Shown here piece after piece: positions 40,522 through 48,957 of a stretch of DNA of 64,000 nt. This DNA is from Actinospineispora acaciae DSM 45401 (GTDB lineage: Bacteria; Actinomycetota; Actinomycetes; Mycobacteriales; Pseudonocardiaceae): positions 62,001 through 126,000 of the forward strand of contig NZ_JIAI01000006.1 in NCBI RefSeq assembly GCF_000620785.1. Reading direction: 5' to 3'. The notes under the pieces were generated by a model. It was given only the letters and a program-made list of their open reading frames with translations, was not told where the DNA came from and made no database searches. Each line of letters begins with the position of its first letter. Within the stretch, counting starts at the first letter, position 1. The position numbers and the translations under genes were made by a program.

Positions 40522-41859
40522 CTACCCGTTGAGCACGGACCAGGCGAGCTGGACGTCTTCGCGGGTGGTGTGGAGATAGCCGACGGCTAGGCGCAGCACG
40601 ATCCGGCCGGACAGGCGGGTGTGCGTGATGAAGATCTGGCCGCCGCGGTTCACCCGCTCCACGATCGCCAGGTTCTCCTCGTCGGTCCCGTTGAACCGGA
40701 AGCACGCCAGCGACAGCGAGACGTGCACCAGCTCCCAGCGCGGGTCCGCCTCCACCCAGCCGGCGAACTCGTGCGCCAGCCCGACCGAGCGGCGGATGAA
40801 CTCCTGGATCCCGGCCCGGCCGAAGCAGCGCATGGCCGCCCAGAGCTTGAGCGAGCGGAAGCGCCGCCCCAGCGCCGGGCCGTAGTCCGAGAGGTTCGCC
40901 GCCTCGTCGGTGGTCCGCAGGTACTCGGGCACGATCGTGAACGCCTCGCGCAGCGCCGCCGGCCGGCGGGTGAACAGCGCCGAGCAGTCCATCGGCACCA
41001 GCAGCCACTTGTGCGGGTTGACCACCAGCGAGTCCGCCTCGGCCACCCCGGCCTGCGAGTCGCGCAGCTCCGGGCAGGCCCAGGCGCTGCCGGCGTAGGC
41101 GGCGTCCACGTGCAGCCACGCGCCGTGGCGGGCGCACAGCTCGGCGAGCTCGGGCGTCGGGTCGAAGGACGCCGAGGACGTGGTGCCCGCCGTGCTCACC
41201 ACCGCCGCCACGTCGCCGCGCGCGAGCTGCTCGGCCACGGCGGCCGTCCGCATCCGGAATGCCTCGTCGGTGGGCATCGGGCGCGGCTGCATGCCCAGGA
41301 TCCGGGCGTCCTTCTCCACCGAGGAGTGCGCGTGCTCGGAGAACACCACGGCGTGCCGGCCGCTGGCGTGCCGGGCCGCCACCAGCGCCGCGAGCGTGGA
41401 GGTGGACGCGGTGTCCTCGATGTGGCCGTGCCAGGCCGGGTCGAGCCCGAGCAGGTCGGCCAGCCACGACATGGTGACCGTCTCCAGCTCGGTGGACGCC
41501 GGCGACGCCCGCCAGATGAACGACACCTGGTTCAGCGTGGCGGCCAGCATCTCGGCCAGGATCGCCGGCTCGGACGACGTGGTCGCGAAGTAGGAGAAGA
41601 ACCTCGGGTGCTGCCAGTGCGTGATGCCGGGCAGGATCACGCGGTCGAGGTCGGCGAGCACGTCGGAGAACGGCTCGGCGGTCTCGGGCATGCGCTCGGG
41701 AAGGGCCGAGGCGATGTCACCGGGGCTCACCTGCGCCATCACCGGCAGCTCGCGGGCCTTCTCCAGGTAGTTCGCGGCCCAGTCGACGGCCGCGTAGCCG
41801 TCGCGCCGCAGGTCGAACTCGGGAATGGCGCTCGGGTCCTGGTCTGGCACGGCTCTCAC
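40522..41859 (-). CDS. PLP-dependent aromatic amino-acid-type decarboxylase
   Basis: A 445-residue group II pyridoxal-phosphate decarboxylase (aromatic-L-amino-acid/DDC family). The Schiff-base Lys is in NPHKWLLV (about 288), the cofactor-stacking region in HAHSSVEKDARILG, Asp in HVDAAYAG (about 258), and HWQHPRFFSYFATTSS lies near the N-terminus. It forms an amine from an aromatic amino acid such as Tyr, Trp or Dopa; which one cannot be decided by eye. The GTG at 41859 follows GAGGA with 7-base spacing. The divergent arylamine N-acetyltransferase at 41875 could acetylate the amine product. Confidence 0.9.
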   Translation of the reverse strand: MRAVPDQDPSAIPEFDLRRDGYAAVDWAANYLEKARELPVMAQVSPGDIASALPERMPETAEPFSDVLADLDRVILPGITHWQHPRFFSYFATTSSEPAILAEMLAATLNQVSFIWRASPASTELETVTMSWLADLLGLDPAWHGHIEDTASTSTLAALVAARHASGRHAVVFSEHAHSSVEKDARILGMQPRPMPTDEAFRMRTAAVAEQLARGDVAAVVSTAGTTSSASFDPTPELAELCARHGAWLHVDAAYAGSAWACPELRDSQAGVAEADSLVVNPHKWLLVPMDCSALFTRRPAALREAFTIVPEYLRTTDEAANLSDYGPALGRRFRSLKLWAAMRCFGRAGIQEFIRRSVGLAHEFAGWVEADPRWELVHVSLSLACFRFNGTDEENLAIVERVNRGGQIFITHTRLSGRIVLRLAVGYLHTTREDVQLAWSVLNG

Positions 41860-41874
41860 AGTAATGTCCTCGCG

Positions 41875-42738
41875 GTGGTGGACGTACCCGGTTACCTGCG
41901 CAGGCTCGGCATCGTCGACCCGGGGCCGCCCGGCCTGGACGGGCTGTTCCGGCTGACCGCGGCGCACGTCGAGCGGGTGGCGTACGAGGCGCTGGACATC
42001 CAGCTCGCCCGGCCGACCAGCATCGAGCCGGCGGACTCGGTGGAGCGGATCGTCGGTCGGGGCCGGGGCGGCTACTGCTACCACCTCAACGGCGCGTTCT
42101 CGCTGCTGCTGGGCGCGCTCGGCTACCGGGCGCGCCGGCATCGCGGCGGCGTGCAGACCTCCGCGCACCCCGGGCCGCCCGGGCCGATCGGCAACCACAT
42201 GGCGCTGACCGTGAGCGGCCTGCCCAGCGCGGACAACCCGGACGGGGACTGGCTGGTCGACGTGGGCCTCGGCGACGGGCCGCACCTGCCGCTGCCGCTG
42301 CGGGCGGGGGAGTACGCGCAGGGTCCGTTCCGCTACCGGATCCGGGCGTCGGACGTGATCCCGGGCGGCTGGCGGTTCGACCACGACGCGCGCGGCAGCT
42401 TCGTCGGGATGGACTTCCCGCCGGGGCCGGCGGCCATCGACGAGTTCGCCGAGCGGCACCACCACCTGTCCACCTCGCCGGAGTCGAGCTTCGTCCGCAC
42501 CTGCTGCGTCATGCGCCGCGACGGGGGCGGGCTGGACGTCCTCGTCGGCCGGGTGCTGCGGCGGCTGGACACCGACAACCGGGCCCGGACGGTGGACACC
42601 CAGGGTGAGTGGTTCGAGGTGCTCGCCGACGTCTTCGGGCTGCCGTTGACCGACCTGGACGCCGCCGCCAGGGACGCGCTGTGGACCAGGGTGGGCCTGG
42701 CGCACGAGCGCTACCTGAGCGAGTCCAGCAGCCAGTAG
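41875..42738 (+). CDS. Arylamine N-acetyltransferase (NAT)
   Basis: A 287-residue NAT. The Cys-His-Asp triad is visible: Cys in GRGGYCYHLN (about 67), His in GNHMALTV (about 106) and Asp in WLVDVGLGD (about 124). NATs transfer acetyl from acetyl-CoA to arylamines or hydrazines. The start is a GTG at 41875 or 41878; the gap to the decarboxylase start is only 15 bp, so both promoters must overlap coding sequence or lie very close. The 3' end overlaps the convergent MerR gene by 28 bases. Pairing with an aromatic amine-forming decarboxylase suggests acetylation of that amine; inferred. Confidence 0.9.
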   Translation: MVDVPGYLRRLGIVDPGPPGLDGLFRLTAAHVERVAYEALDIQLARPTSIEPADSVERIVGRGRGGYCYHLNGAFSLLLGALGYRARRHRGGVQTSAHPGPPGPIGNHMALTVSGLPSADNPDGDWLVDVGLGDGPHLPLPLRAGEYAQGPFRYRIRASDVIPGGWRFDHDARGSFVGMDFPPGPAAIDEFAERHHHLSTSPESSFVRTCCVMRRDGGGLDVLVGRVLRRLDTDNRARTVDTQGEWFEVLADVFGLPLTDLDAAARDALWTRVGLAHERYLSESSSQ

Positions 42739-43613
42739 TAGGACGCGCCGACGTTCGCGGGCTCGCCGGTCACCTCGCCGAGCAACCGCCAGTAGCGCCG
42801 CAGCCTCGGGTCACGGTCCACGGCGGTCGCGGCGTACAGCTCGCGCCGGAACGCGGCGGTGTCGGTGGCCCGCCAGGCGCGCGCGTGGGCGTCGACGAAC
42901 CTGTCCAGCGCGTGTCCGGGTCGGGGGCGGGAGCCGGCGAGCACCAGCGGGCGGGCCAGCTCGCACGCCTCGCCGATGCCGGCGTGCAGCTCGCCCTCGT
43001 CCGCGGCCTCGGCCAGGCGCCGCCGGTTGGCCAGCGCGCGGCGCCGCAGCCGTCCGGCCAGCGACGGGTCGGTGGCCAGCGACACCATCCCGGCGAACGC
43101 GAGCACCCGCCGCGGGGTCGGGTTCGCCGGCGGGCGGGGCGCGCTGACCGAGACGAACATGTCGAAGGTGTCCTCCGGCGGCGGCGCGGCGAACCACCGG
43201 CTCCAGAAGCCGACCAGCGTGTCGTGGGCGGAGCCGGGATCGCGGACCGTCGAGAGCAGCTCCAGGCGTGCGGGCCGCTCGGACGGCCGGGCCTGTTCGA
43301 CGGCGCGCAGCGCGGCCCGGCGCCAGGCCAGGGCGGTCAGCTCGACGTCGAGGGCGGCGCGTTCGGCGGTGACGGCGTCGGTCAGGGAGCGCTCGCCGGA
43401 CGCGACCGCCGCGACGGCGGCCAGGCCCAGCCCGAGCCCGCGCAGCCGCCGCACCAGGATCAGCCGGTCGACGGCGTCGGCGGTGAACCTGCGGTGGCCA
43501 CCGGGGCTGCGCACGCTGGGCAGGAGTCCTTCGTCGGCGTAGAAGCGGACGGTGCGAACGGGGACGCCGGCCAGCCGCGCGAGCTCGCCGATCCCGAGTG
43601 TGACCCCGGACAC
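42711..43613 (-). CDS. MerR family regulator (long C-terminal domain)
   Basis: A 300-residue regulator with an N-terminal MerR HTH (residues 6-75: IGELARLAGVPVRTVRFYADEGLLPS, GGHRRFTADAVDRLILVRRLRGLGLGL) and an unusually long, mostly helical C-terminal region of about 200 residues without recognised metal-binding cysteines. The GTG start is 12 bases from a typical MerR operator (43626-43641), which it shares with the divergent mycothiol-dependent-enzyme-like gene. It probably senses an organic ligand. Confidence 0.9.
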   Translation of the reverse strand: MSGVTLGIGELARLAGVPVRTVRFYADEGLLPSVRSPGGHRRFTADAVDRLILVRRLRGLGLGLAAVAAVASGERSLTDAVTAERAALDVELTALAWRRAALRAVEQARPSERPARLELLSTVRDPGSAHDTLVGFWSRWFAAPPPEDTFDMFVSVSAPRPPANPTPRRVLAFAGMVSLATDPSLAGRLRRRALANRRRLAEAADEGELHAGIGEACELARPLVLAGSRPRPGHALDRFVDAHARAWRATDTAAFRRELYAATAVDRDPRLRRYWRLLGEVTGEPANVGASYYWLLDSLR

Positions 43614-43625
43614 GTTCGCTGGAAC

Positions 43626-43641
43626 CTCCAGTGGGCTGGAG
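43626..43641. promoter_or_regulatory. MerR-type operator
   Basis: Perfect inverted repeat CTCCAG-TGGG-CTGGAG between the divergent MerR gene (start 43613) and the gene at 43658. Spacing and symmetry match operators located in the long spacer of MerR-controlled promoters. Confidence 0.6.
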
Positions 43642-43657
43642 CTTCTACGGTACGGCC

Positions 43658-44431
43658 GTGCCTCGGAACACCAGCACGGATTTGCCGCTGAGCCCGGATC
43701 GCCTCGCCGACGGGCTGCGCGCCCAGACCGACGCCTTCGCCGCCGCGGTCCAGGGGGTCGATCCGCGCACCCGGGTGCCGACCTGCCCGCGGTGGCGGCT
43801 GCGGGACCTGGTCGGCCACATCGGCCAGGAGCACCGGTGGGCCGCCGGGATCGTCCGGACCGGCGCGGCGGCTCCCGTCCCCGACCCGAAGCAGGCCGAC
43901 CCCGGTGCCCCGACGAGATGGGGCGAATGGCTGCGGGCCGGCGCCGAGGAGCTGATCGCGGCGGTGACCGACGCGGGCGCCGCGACTCCCGTGTGGACGG
44001 TCCTCGGCCCGAAGCCGGCGGTGTTCTGGCTGCGCCGGAGCCTGGCCGACACCTCGGTCCACCACGCCGACGCGGCCCTCACCTCGGGCGCCGCGTTCCG
44101 GATCGCCCCCGACCTGGCCGCCGACGCGGTCGACGAGTGGCTGACGCTGCTGTCCGATCCGGCCGCGCCGACCGTCAAGCCCGACGTGGCGCTGCTGCGC
44201 GGGGACGGCCAGACGCTGCGGCTGGAGCCGCCGTCCGGACCGGGCTGGCTGGTCACCCGGACGCCGTCCGGGGTGCGCGTGCAGCGGGCGGGTGGCCGGG
44301 CGGACGTCACGGTGGCCGGTCCGGTCGCGGACCTGCTGCTGGTCCTCACCCGGCGGGTGCCGCCGGACCGGGCCACCGTCACCGGCGACCGCGCGCTGGT
44401 GGAGCACTGGTTGGCCCACACCGCGCTGTGA
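43658..44431 (+). CDS. Maleylpyruvate isomerase-family mycothiol-dependent protein
   Basis: A 257-residue protein of the DinB-like MDMPI family. The N-terminal four-helix domain shows the metal-ligand histidines in LVGHIGQEHRW (about 47-57) and SVHHADAAL (about 143). The C-terminal MDMPI_C-like domain covers 165-257 (LRLEPPSGPGWLVTRTPSGVRVQRAGGRADVTVAGPVADLLLVLTRR). Members use mycothiol for isomerisation or conjugation. The start is GTG at 43658. It is divergent from, and probably regulated by, the MerR protein at 42711. Confidence 0.87.
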   Translation: MPRNTSTDLPLSPDRLADGLRAQTDAFAAAVQGVDPRTRVPTCPRWRLRDLVGHIGQEHRWAAGIVRTGAAAPVPDPKQADPGAPTRWGEWLRAGAEELIAAVTDAGAATPVWTVLGPKPAVFWLRRSLADTSVHHADAALTSGAAFRIAPDLAADAVDEWLTLLSDPAAPTVKPDVALLRGDGQTLRLEPPSGPGWLVTRTPSGVRVQRAGGRADVTVAGPVADLLLVLTRRVPPDRATVTGDRALVEHWLAHTAL

Positions 44432-44432
44432 C

Positions 44433-45158
44433 TCACGGCGTGGCGGTTCGGCGCCGGCGGGCCAGCTCGTCGAGGATCCGTCGCCACGCCGGCGACGCCT
44501 CCACGATCCGGGACATGGCCAGCGCCATGTCCGCATGCTGGCCGACGTCCCCGTTTCCGTGTGTGGTCTCCCAGGCGTCCAGCTCGTCGATGAGCCGGTC
44601 CACCCTCGGGTCGTGCGGGTCCCAGTCCACCGACTGGTCACAGAGCAGGTACAGGCGTGTCGTCTCGGGGTCGTCGAAGCTGGCGGCCTTGTCCCGTATC
44701 GCCTGGGGCATCGCGTCCGGGTCCAGCGCCTGCATCAGGATCCACACGTCGCGCTCCAGCCGCACCGTCCGCTCGCTGACCCCGAGCGCGCGCATCCGGT
44801 TCAGGTTGTCGACCACCCCGGCGGGCAGGACCAGTGACTCGCCGCCGGCCAGCTCGGCGATCCGGCGGCGGTGCTCGGCGAGCTGGTCGATCCTGCGCTG
44901 GAGCTCGGCGTCGATGTCGGCGATGGCGGCGTCGAACTCGGCCGGCCGGGCGTGCAGCAGCGCATCGATGCGGGCCAGCGGCACCCCGGCGTCGGCGAGG
45001 GTCCTGATCCGGATGAGGTCCACGGCGGCCTGCGCGTCGTAGCGGCGGTAGCCGGAGGCGTCGCGCTCGGGCTCGGGCAGCAGGCCGACGTGGTGGTAGT
45101 GGCGGACGGTGCGCACGGTCACGCCCGCGGCCGCCGCGAGCTGGCCGATCGTGAGCAC
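44433..45158 (-). CDS. MerR family regulator
   Basis: A 241-residue MerR regulator: HTH at 3-70 (IGQLAAAAGVTVRTVRHYHHVGLLPEPERDASGYRRYDAQAAVDLIRIRTLADAGVPL), a coiled-coil dimer helix (about 80-118) and a C-terminal helical effector region. The GTG start is 36 bases after the alpha/beta-hydrolase stop on the same strand, so the two probably form one operon controlled by the operator at 46120. Confidence 0.9.
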   Translation of the reverse strand: MLTIGQLAAAAGVTVRTVRHYHHVGLLPEPERDASGYRRYDAQAAVDLIRIRTLADAGVPLARIDALLHARPAEFDAAIADIDAELQRRIDQLAEHRRRIAELAGGESLVLPAGVVDNLNRMRALGVSERTVRLERDVWILMQALDPDAMPQAIRDKAASFDDPETTRLYLLCDQSVDWDPHDPRVDRLIDELDAWETTHGNGDVGQHADMALAMSRIVEASPAWRRILDELARRRRTATP

Positions 45159-45194
45159 CGTCCCCCTTTCGTCGTTGTTAAGGCAATTGTCCCG

Positions 45195-46103
45195 TCAGGC
45201 GGCGAGGTTGACGACGTCGCGGATGGCCTGGACCACGGCGTCGGGGCGGTCGAAGCAGAGCCGGCTGTGGTCGGTGTCGGTGAGGATGCGGTGTTCGCCG
45301 TGCGAGACGGCGCTCACCAGGGCCTCGGCCATCTTGGTCTTGCCGTCGTGCATCTGGTGCAGCGACCGCTCGGACATCAGCGCCTGTTGGCCGGCGTCGA
45401 CGCCCAGCGCGGTGAGCGCGATCACCGGGACGTCGGGGACGTTCGGCCCGGGCCGCAGCTCGTCGGCCAGCTCGGCCAGCGTCCCGCGTTCGGCCAGGCC
45501 GACCTCGATCCAGGTGTCGCTGACGTGGTACTCGATCAGCGGTTCGCGCACCTGCGCGGGGAAGTCCGCGAGCAGCTCGACGCACATCGCGCGGATGGCG
45601 GGCAGCCCCTGCCGGAGCTGCTCCAGGGTGGGCGCCATCCGCTCGCTCGCGGCCAGGCCCAGCTCGGGGGGAACGAAGTCGTCCCAGTCGCGGTGGAAGG
45701 CGTCCAACCAGACCAGCCCGGCCACCTCGCTGGGGTAGAGCTGCGCGAACCGGTGTGCGTAGGCGCCGCCGAGGGAGTGCGGGACGAGCACGTACGGGGC
45801 GGGGATGTCCTGGGCGCGCAGCAGCTCGCGCAGTTCCGAGGCGACCGAGGTGGCGGAGCGCGGCAGCGGCAGCGGGTCGCTGTAGCCGGTGCCGCCCCGG
45901 TCGTAGACCACGGCGGTGGTGAACCGCGCGACCTCCTGTTGGACGCCGAAGTAGTCCAGGCCGATCGCGCTCGCGCCCGGCAGGAACACGACGGCCGGCC
46001 CGCCGCCGCCCGACCGGTGCACGAAGATGCGCCTGCCCTCGACCTCGTCGAACCCCCCGACCGGCGGCGCGGGCCGGGCCGAGGACGTGATGTTGTTCGT
46101 CAT
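45195..46103 (-). CDS. Alpha/beta hydrolase
   Basis: A 302-residue alpha/beta hydrolase. The oxyanion region is VFLPGASA, the nucleophile elbow VPHSLGGAY (GxSxG variant HSLGG, Ser near 110), the acid Asp near DVPVIALTALGVD, and the His in TDTDHSRLCF. VVYDRGGTGYSD is typical of the epoxide hydrolase/haloperoxidase subfamily. The ATG at 46103 is the natural start; a MerR operator lies just upstream. With the downstream MerR gene it forms an autoregulated two-gene operon, which suggests that the enzyme degrades the MerR ligand. This is inference. Confidence 0.88.
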   Translation of the reverse strand: MTNNITSSARPAPPVGGFDEVEGRRIFVHRSGGGGPAVVFLPGASAIGLDYFGVQQEVARFTTAVVYDRGGTGYSDPLPLPRSATSVASELRELLRAQDIPAPYVLVPHSLGGAYAHRFAQLYPSEVAGLVWLDAFHRDWDDFVPPELGLAASERMAPTLEQLRQGLPAIRAMCVELLADFPAQVREPLIEYHVSDTWIEVGLAERGTLAELADELRPGPNVPDVPVIALTALGVDAGQQALMSERSLHQMHDGKTKMAEALVSAVSHGEHRILTDTDHSRLCFDRPDAVVQAIRDVVNLAA

Positions 46104-46119
46104 GCGCGGAAGGCTCCAA

Positions 46120-46138
46120 CCCTGACGTAGCGTCAGGG
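46120..46138 (-). promoter_or_regulatory. MerR-type operator/promoter of the hydrolase operon
   Basis: Perfect inverted repeat CCCTGACG-TAG-CGTCAGGG. On the minus strand TTGACC (a -35) overlaps its left edge. A centre of symmetry in the promoter spacer is characteristic of MerR regulation. It immediately follows the decarboxylase stop and precedes the hydrolase ATG by 16 bases. Confidence 0.6.
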
Positions 46139-47782
46139 TCAAGTCCTTACGCCGGCGAGCAGCCCCCGCAGCGCCGGCGGGACGTCCATGGCGTCCAGCC
46201 TGACGTGCAGCACGGCCATCCGGTCGGGGTGCGCGGTGGCGTCGGCCAGCGCGCCGTCCAGCTCGGAGAGGGTGGCGGGGCGGGCGGTCAGGATGTCCGC
46301 GCCGGGGGCGAACGCGGTGGCCAGCGCGCACCAGTCCCACGCCGGCACGTCGTTGTAGACGGCGGCGGGGCTCTGGATCGCCCGCTCGATCGTGTAGCCG
46401 GCGTTGTCGACGATGATCACGATCGGCGCGGCGCCGTGGTAGGCCAGCGTGCTCAGGTCCTGCACTGTCATCTGCGCGGCGCCGTCGCCGACGACCAGCA
46501 CCGGCCGCCGGGTCGGGTCGGCCAGCGCGCAGCCCAGCGTGGCCGGCAGCGCGTAGCCGATCGACGACCACACCGGCTGTGCCACCACGTCCGCGCCGGC
46601 GGGCAGCGAGACGTCCATGGCGGCGAAGAACGTGGTGCCGATGTCGGTGACCAGCCGATGCCCGGCGGGGAACCACCGCTCCAGCACCGCCCACAGCCCG
46701 GCCTGGTCCAGCTCGCGGGGCTCGGCCTCGTCGTGGGCGGGCTCGGACGGTGGCTCACGGCGCAGCGCGTCGGCGTCGGCGACCTCGGCGAGCGCGTCGA
46801 GCGCGGTGGCCAGCGGGACGCCCTCGATGACGGTGCCGGCCACGGTGGCCGCCGTGACCCCGAGGTGGATGGTGTGCGCCGGGTCGACGCGGTGGGTGAA
46901 CGCGCCGGTCATGGTGTCGGCCATGAGCGTGCCGGCCTCGATCAGCACGTCCGCCGTGTCGACGGCCAGGATGGCCCGCTTCGCGCCGATCTCCCCGCAG
47001 TAGACGCCCGCGTAGTGCGGGTCGGCGGGGTCGAACGCGCCGCGCGCGGACGCCAGCGTCACCACCGGCGAGGCCGCCGCCTCGGCCAGCCGGGCCAGCG
47101 CCGGCTGGGTGCGGGTCCGCTCCACCAGGTGCCCGGCGATCACGGTCGCGGCTCCGGCACCGGCGAGCAGCTCGGCGGCCCTGGCCCGGAACCTGTCGAG
47201 AGCGGCCGGATCGGCGGCGGCGCGCGCCGACGGCAGCGGCTCGGCCAGCCGCGCGGCGGACACCGGGGCGGTAGCGACGTCGACCGGGATCGAGAGGTAG
47301 ACGGGCCGGAGCTCGCGCACGGCGGTGGCGAGCACGGCGTCGATCCGGTCGGCCGCATCGGCGGCGGTCAGGACGGCGCCGGCGGCGGTCACCTCGGCGT
47401 AGGCGCGCGCGAACCGGCCGAAGTCGCCGTCGGCCAGGGTGTGGTGGACCGGCGCGCCGGCGGCGGCCACCGAGGTCGGCGGGGCTCCGGTCACCTGGAC
47501 GAGCGGCACGTGCTCGGCGTAGGCGCCGGCGACGGCGTTCATCGCGCTCAGCTCGCCCACGCCGAACGTGGTCACCACCGCGGCGATTCCCCTGGTCCTG
47601 GCGTAGGCGTCGGCGGCGTACCCGGCGCCCTGCTCGTTCGGCGAGCCGACCCAGCGCAGCGCGCCGTCGGCGAGCACCGAGTCGAGCAGGCCGAGGGTGA
47701 AGTCGCCGGGAACGCCGAACAGGTGCTCGGCACCCAACTGCCGCAACCGGCGGGCGAGGTACTGCGCGACCGTCACTGTCAT
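46139..47782 (-). CDS. ThDP-dependent alpha-keto acid decarboxylase (indolepyruvate decarboxylase-like)
   Basis: A 547-residue thiamine diphosphate enzyme of the pyruvate/indolepyruvate decarboxylase family. The N-terminal PYR domain has GVPGDFTLGLLD and the activating Glu in SPNEQGAGY (about 50). The family HH pair (GAPVHHTLADGDF, about 110-120) is present. The C-terminal PP domain has VVGDGAAQMTVQDLSTLAYHGAAPIVIIVDNAGYTIE, the GDG...N ThDP/Mg motif. It decarboxylates a 2-keto acid to an aldehyde. The ATG at 47782 is preferred over a GTG two codons earlier. It is divergent from an Lrp/AsnC regulator, a common control of amino-acid-derived keto-acid metabolism. Confidence 0.92.
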   Translation of the reverse strand: MTVTVAQYLARRLRQLGAEHLFGVPGDFTLGLLDSVLADGALRWVGSPNEQGAGYAADAYARTRGIAAVVTTFGVGELSAMNAVAGAYAEHVPLVQVTGAPPTSVAAAGAPVHHTLADGDFGRFARAYAEVTAAGAVLTAADAADRIDAVLATAVRELRPVYLSIPVDVATAPVSAARLAEPLPSARAAADPAALDRFRARAAELLAGAGAATVIAGHLVERTRTQPALARLAEAAASPVVTLASARGAFDPADPHYAGVYCGEIGAKRAILAVDTADVLIEAGTLMADTMTGAFTHRVDPAHTIHLGVTAATVAGTVIEGVPLATALDALAEVADADALRREPPSEPAHDEAEPRELDQAGLWAVLERWFPAGHRLVTDIGTTFFAAMDVSLPAGADVVAQPVWSSIGYALPATLGCALADPTRRPVLVVGDGAAQMTVQDLSTLAYHGAAPIVIIVDNAGYTIERAIQSPAAVYNDVPAWDWCALATAFAPGADILTARPATLSELDGALADATAHPDRMAVLHVRLDAMDVPPALRGLLAGVRT

Positions 47783-47835
47783 GCCCACGATGGCACGTCA
47801 CGGGTGACGTCCTGCGCAATACACGCGCATACTGC

Positions 47836-47850
47836 TGAGCATTCTGCTCA
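47836..47850. promoter_or_regulatory. Lrp-type operator
   Basis: Perfect inverted repeat TGAGCA-TTC-TGCTCA in the 104-bp gap between the divergent decarboxylase and Lrp genes. The 15-bp dyad fits an Lrp/AsnC dimer site. Confidence 0.55.
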
Positions 47851-47886
47851 AATCAGCAACGACTACCGGGACGGGAGCTGCACACC

Positions 47887-48351
47887 GTGCGCCATCTCGA
47901 CCAGACCGACGCGAGGATCGTCCTCGCCCTCGACGACGACCCGCTGGCCACCACCGTCGCCGTGGCCGCGCGGCTGAACCTGGCCCGCAACACCGTCCAG
48001 GCCCGCCACCGGCGCATCGAGGCCGACGGTTCGCTCGCGCCCACCAGCGTGCGGGTGCGCCCGGGTCCGCTGGGCTACCCGGTGCTCGCGTTCATCACCC
48101 TGGCGATCAGCCAGACCCGCAGCGAGGACACCCTCGCCGAGATCACCGCCGTCCCCGAGGTCTGCGAGATCCACGCCGTCACCGGCGACGCCGACCTGCT
48201 GGTGCGGGTGGTGGCCAAGGACAACAAGGACCTCTACCGCGTCACCGGCCTGCTGCTGGGCTGCTCCGGCGTGGTCCGCTCGAACACGCTGATCTCGATG
48301 GTCGAGGTCGTGCCGTTGCGGATGGCGCAGCTGTTGCGGGTTGCCCAGTGA
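47887..48351 (+). CDS. Lrp/AsnC family regulator
   Basis: A 154-residue regulator: N-terminal AsnC HTH (LDQTDARIVLALDDDPLATTVAVAARLNLARNTVQARHRRIEADGSL) and C-terminal RAM ligand-binding domain (about 65-145: VLAFITLAI, EVCEIHAVTGDADLLVRVVA, LISMVEVVPLR). The GTG start follows GGGACGGGAG. It is divergent from the keto-acid decarboxylase and likely activates it in response to an amino acid. Confidence 0.92.
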   Translation: MRHLDQTDARIVLALDDDPLATTVAVAARLNLARNTVQARHRRIEADGSLAPTSVRVRPGPLGYPVLAFITLAISQTRSEDTLAEITAVPEVCEIHAVTGDADLLVRVVAKDNKDLYRVTGLLLGCSGVVRSNTLISMVEVVPLRMAQLLRVAQ

Positions 48352-48414
48352 ACGTGGGCCCGCCGTGCACTGTGCCCATTGTCACAGCGTCGGCGGGCGT
48401 GCCAGCGTGGAGCG

Positions 48415-48957
48415 ATGACCAGGCCCGTTGATGTTGCCGAGGGAGTCCGGCGGCGGCGCATGCACCGCCAGTTCACCGACGAGCCGGTGCCGCGCGAGTT
48501 GTTGGACCGGATGGTGTGGGCGGCCTCCCGGGCGCAGCAGACCCGGTCGGGGATACGCAACATCGTGGTGGTCGACGACCCCCGGCTGATGGCCACCGCG
48601 CGGCAGGTGCTGCCCGGGTTCGTCAACAACGCGCCGGCGATGCTGGTGCACTGCACGGACCTGGTCGCCGCCGAGAAGCTGGCCGGCCGCGCCTGCGTCG
48701 AGGTGACCACTCGGCTGGACGCGGGCGCGGCGTGCGCGCACCTGGCGCTGATGGCCCAGACGCTGGGGCTGGGCACGTGCACGGTCACCAGTTGGTCGGA
48801 CGCCACCGCCCGCGCCCTGTTCGACCTGCCCGAGCACATCCGCCCCGACGTCACCGTCGCCGTCGGGTTCGTGCCGCCGTCGCCGCCGCGCGCGGCGCGC
48901 GGGTTCACGACGGCGGTGCACCACAACCGGTTCGGCGAGGAGTGGGTGAATGCCTGA
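48415..48957 (+). CDS. Nitroreductase family protein
   Basis: A 180-residue FMN-dependent nitroreductase-fold protein, short for the family (usually about 200). It has the FMN-binding RRRRMHRQFTDEPVPRELLDRMVWAASRAQQ start and DAGAACAHLALMAQTLGLGTCTV in the core helix. Substrates may be nitro compounds, quinones or flavin-type acceptors. The ATG at 48415 follows TGGAGCG; an upstream extension carries no homology. It overlaps the next gene by 8 bases. Confidence 0.85.
   Translation: MTRPVDVAEGVRRRRMHRQFTDEPVPRELLDRMVWAASRAQQTRSGIRNIVVVDDPRLMATARQVLPGFVNNAPAMLVHCTDLVAAEKLAGRACVEVTTRLDAGAACAHLALMAQTLGLGTCTVTSWSDATARALFDLPEHIRPDVTVAVGFVPPSPPRAARGFTTAVHHNRFGEEWVNA

Noticed and set aside
40621..41874. 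Plus-strand extension of the NAT frame over the decarboxylase gene
   Set aside because: The extension is antisense to strongly supported PLP-decarboxylase sequence; NAT homology begins at 41875/41878.
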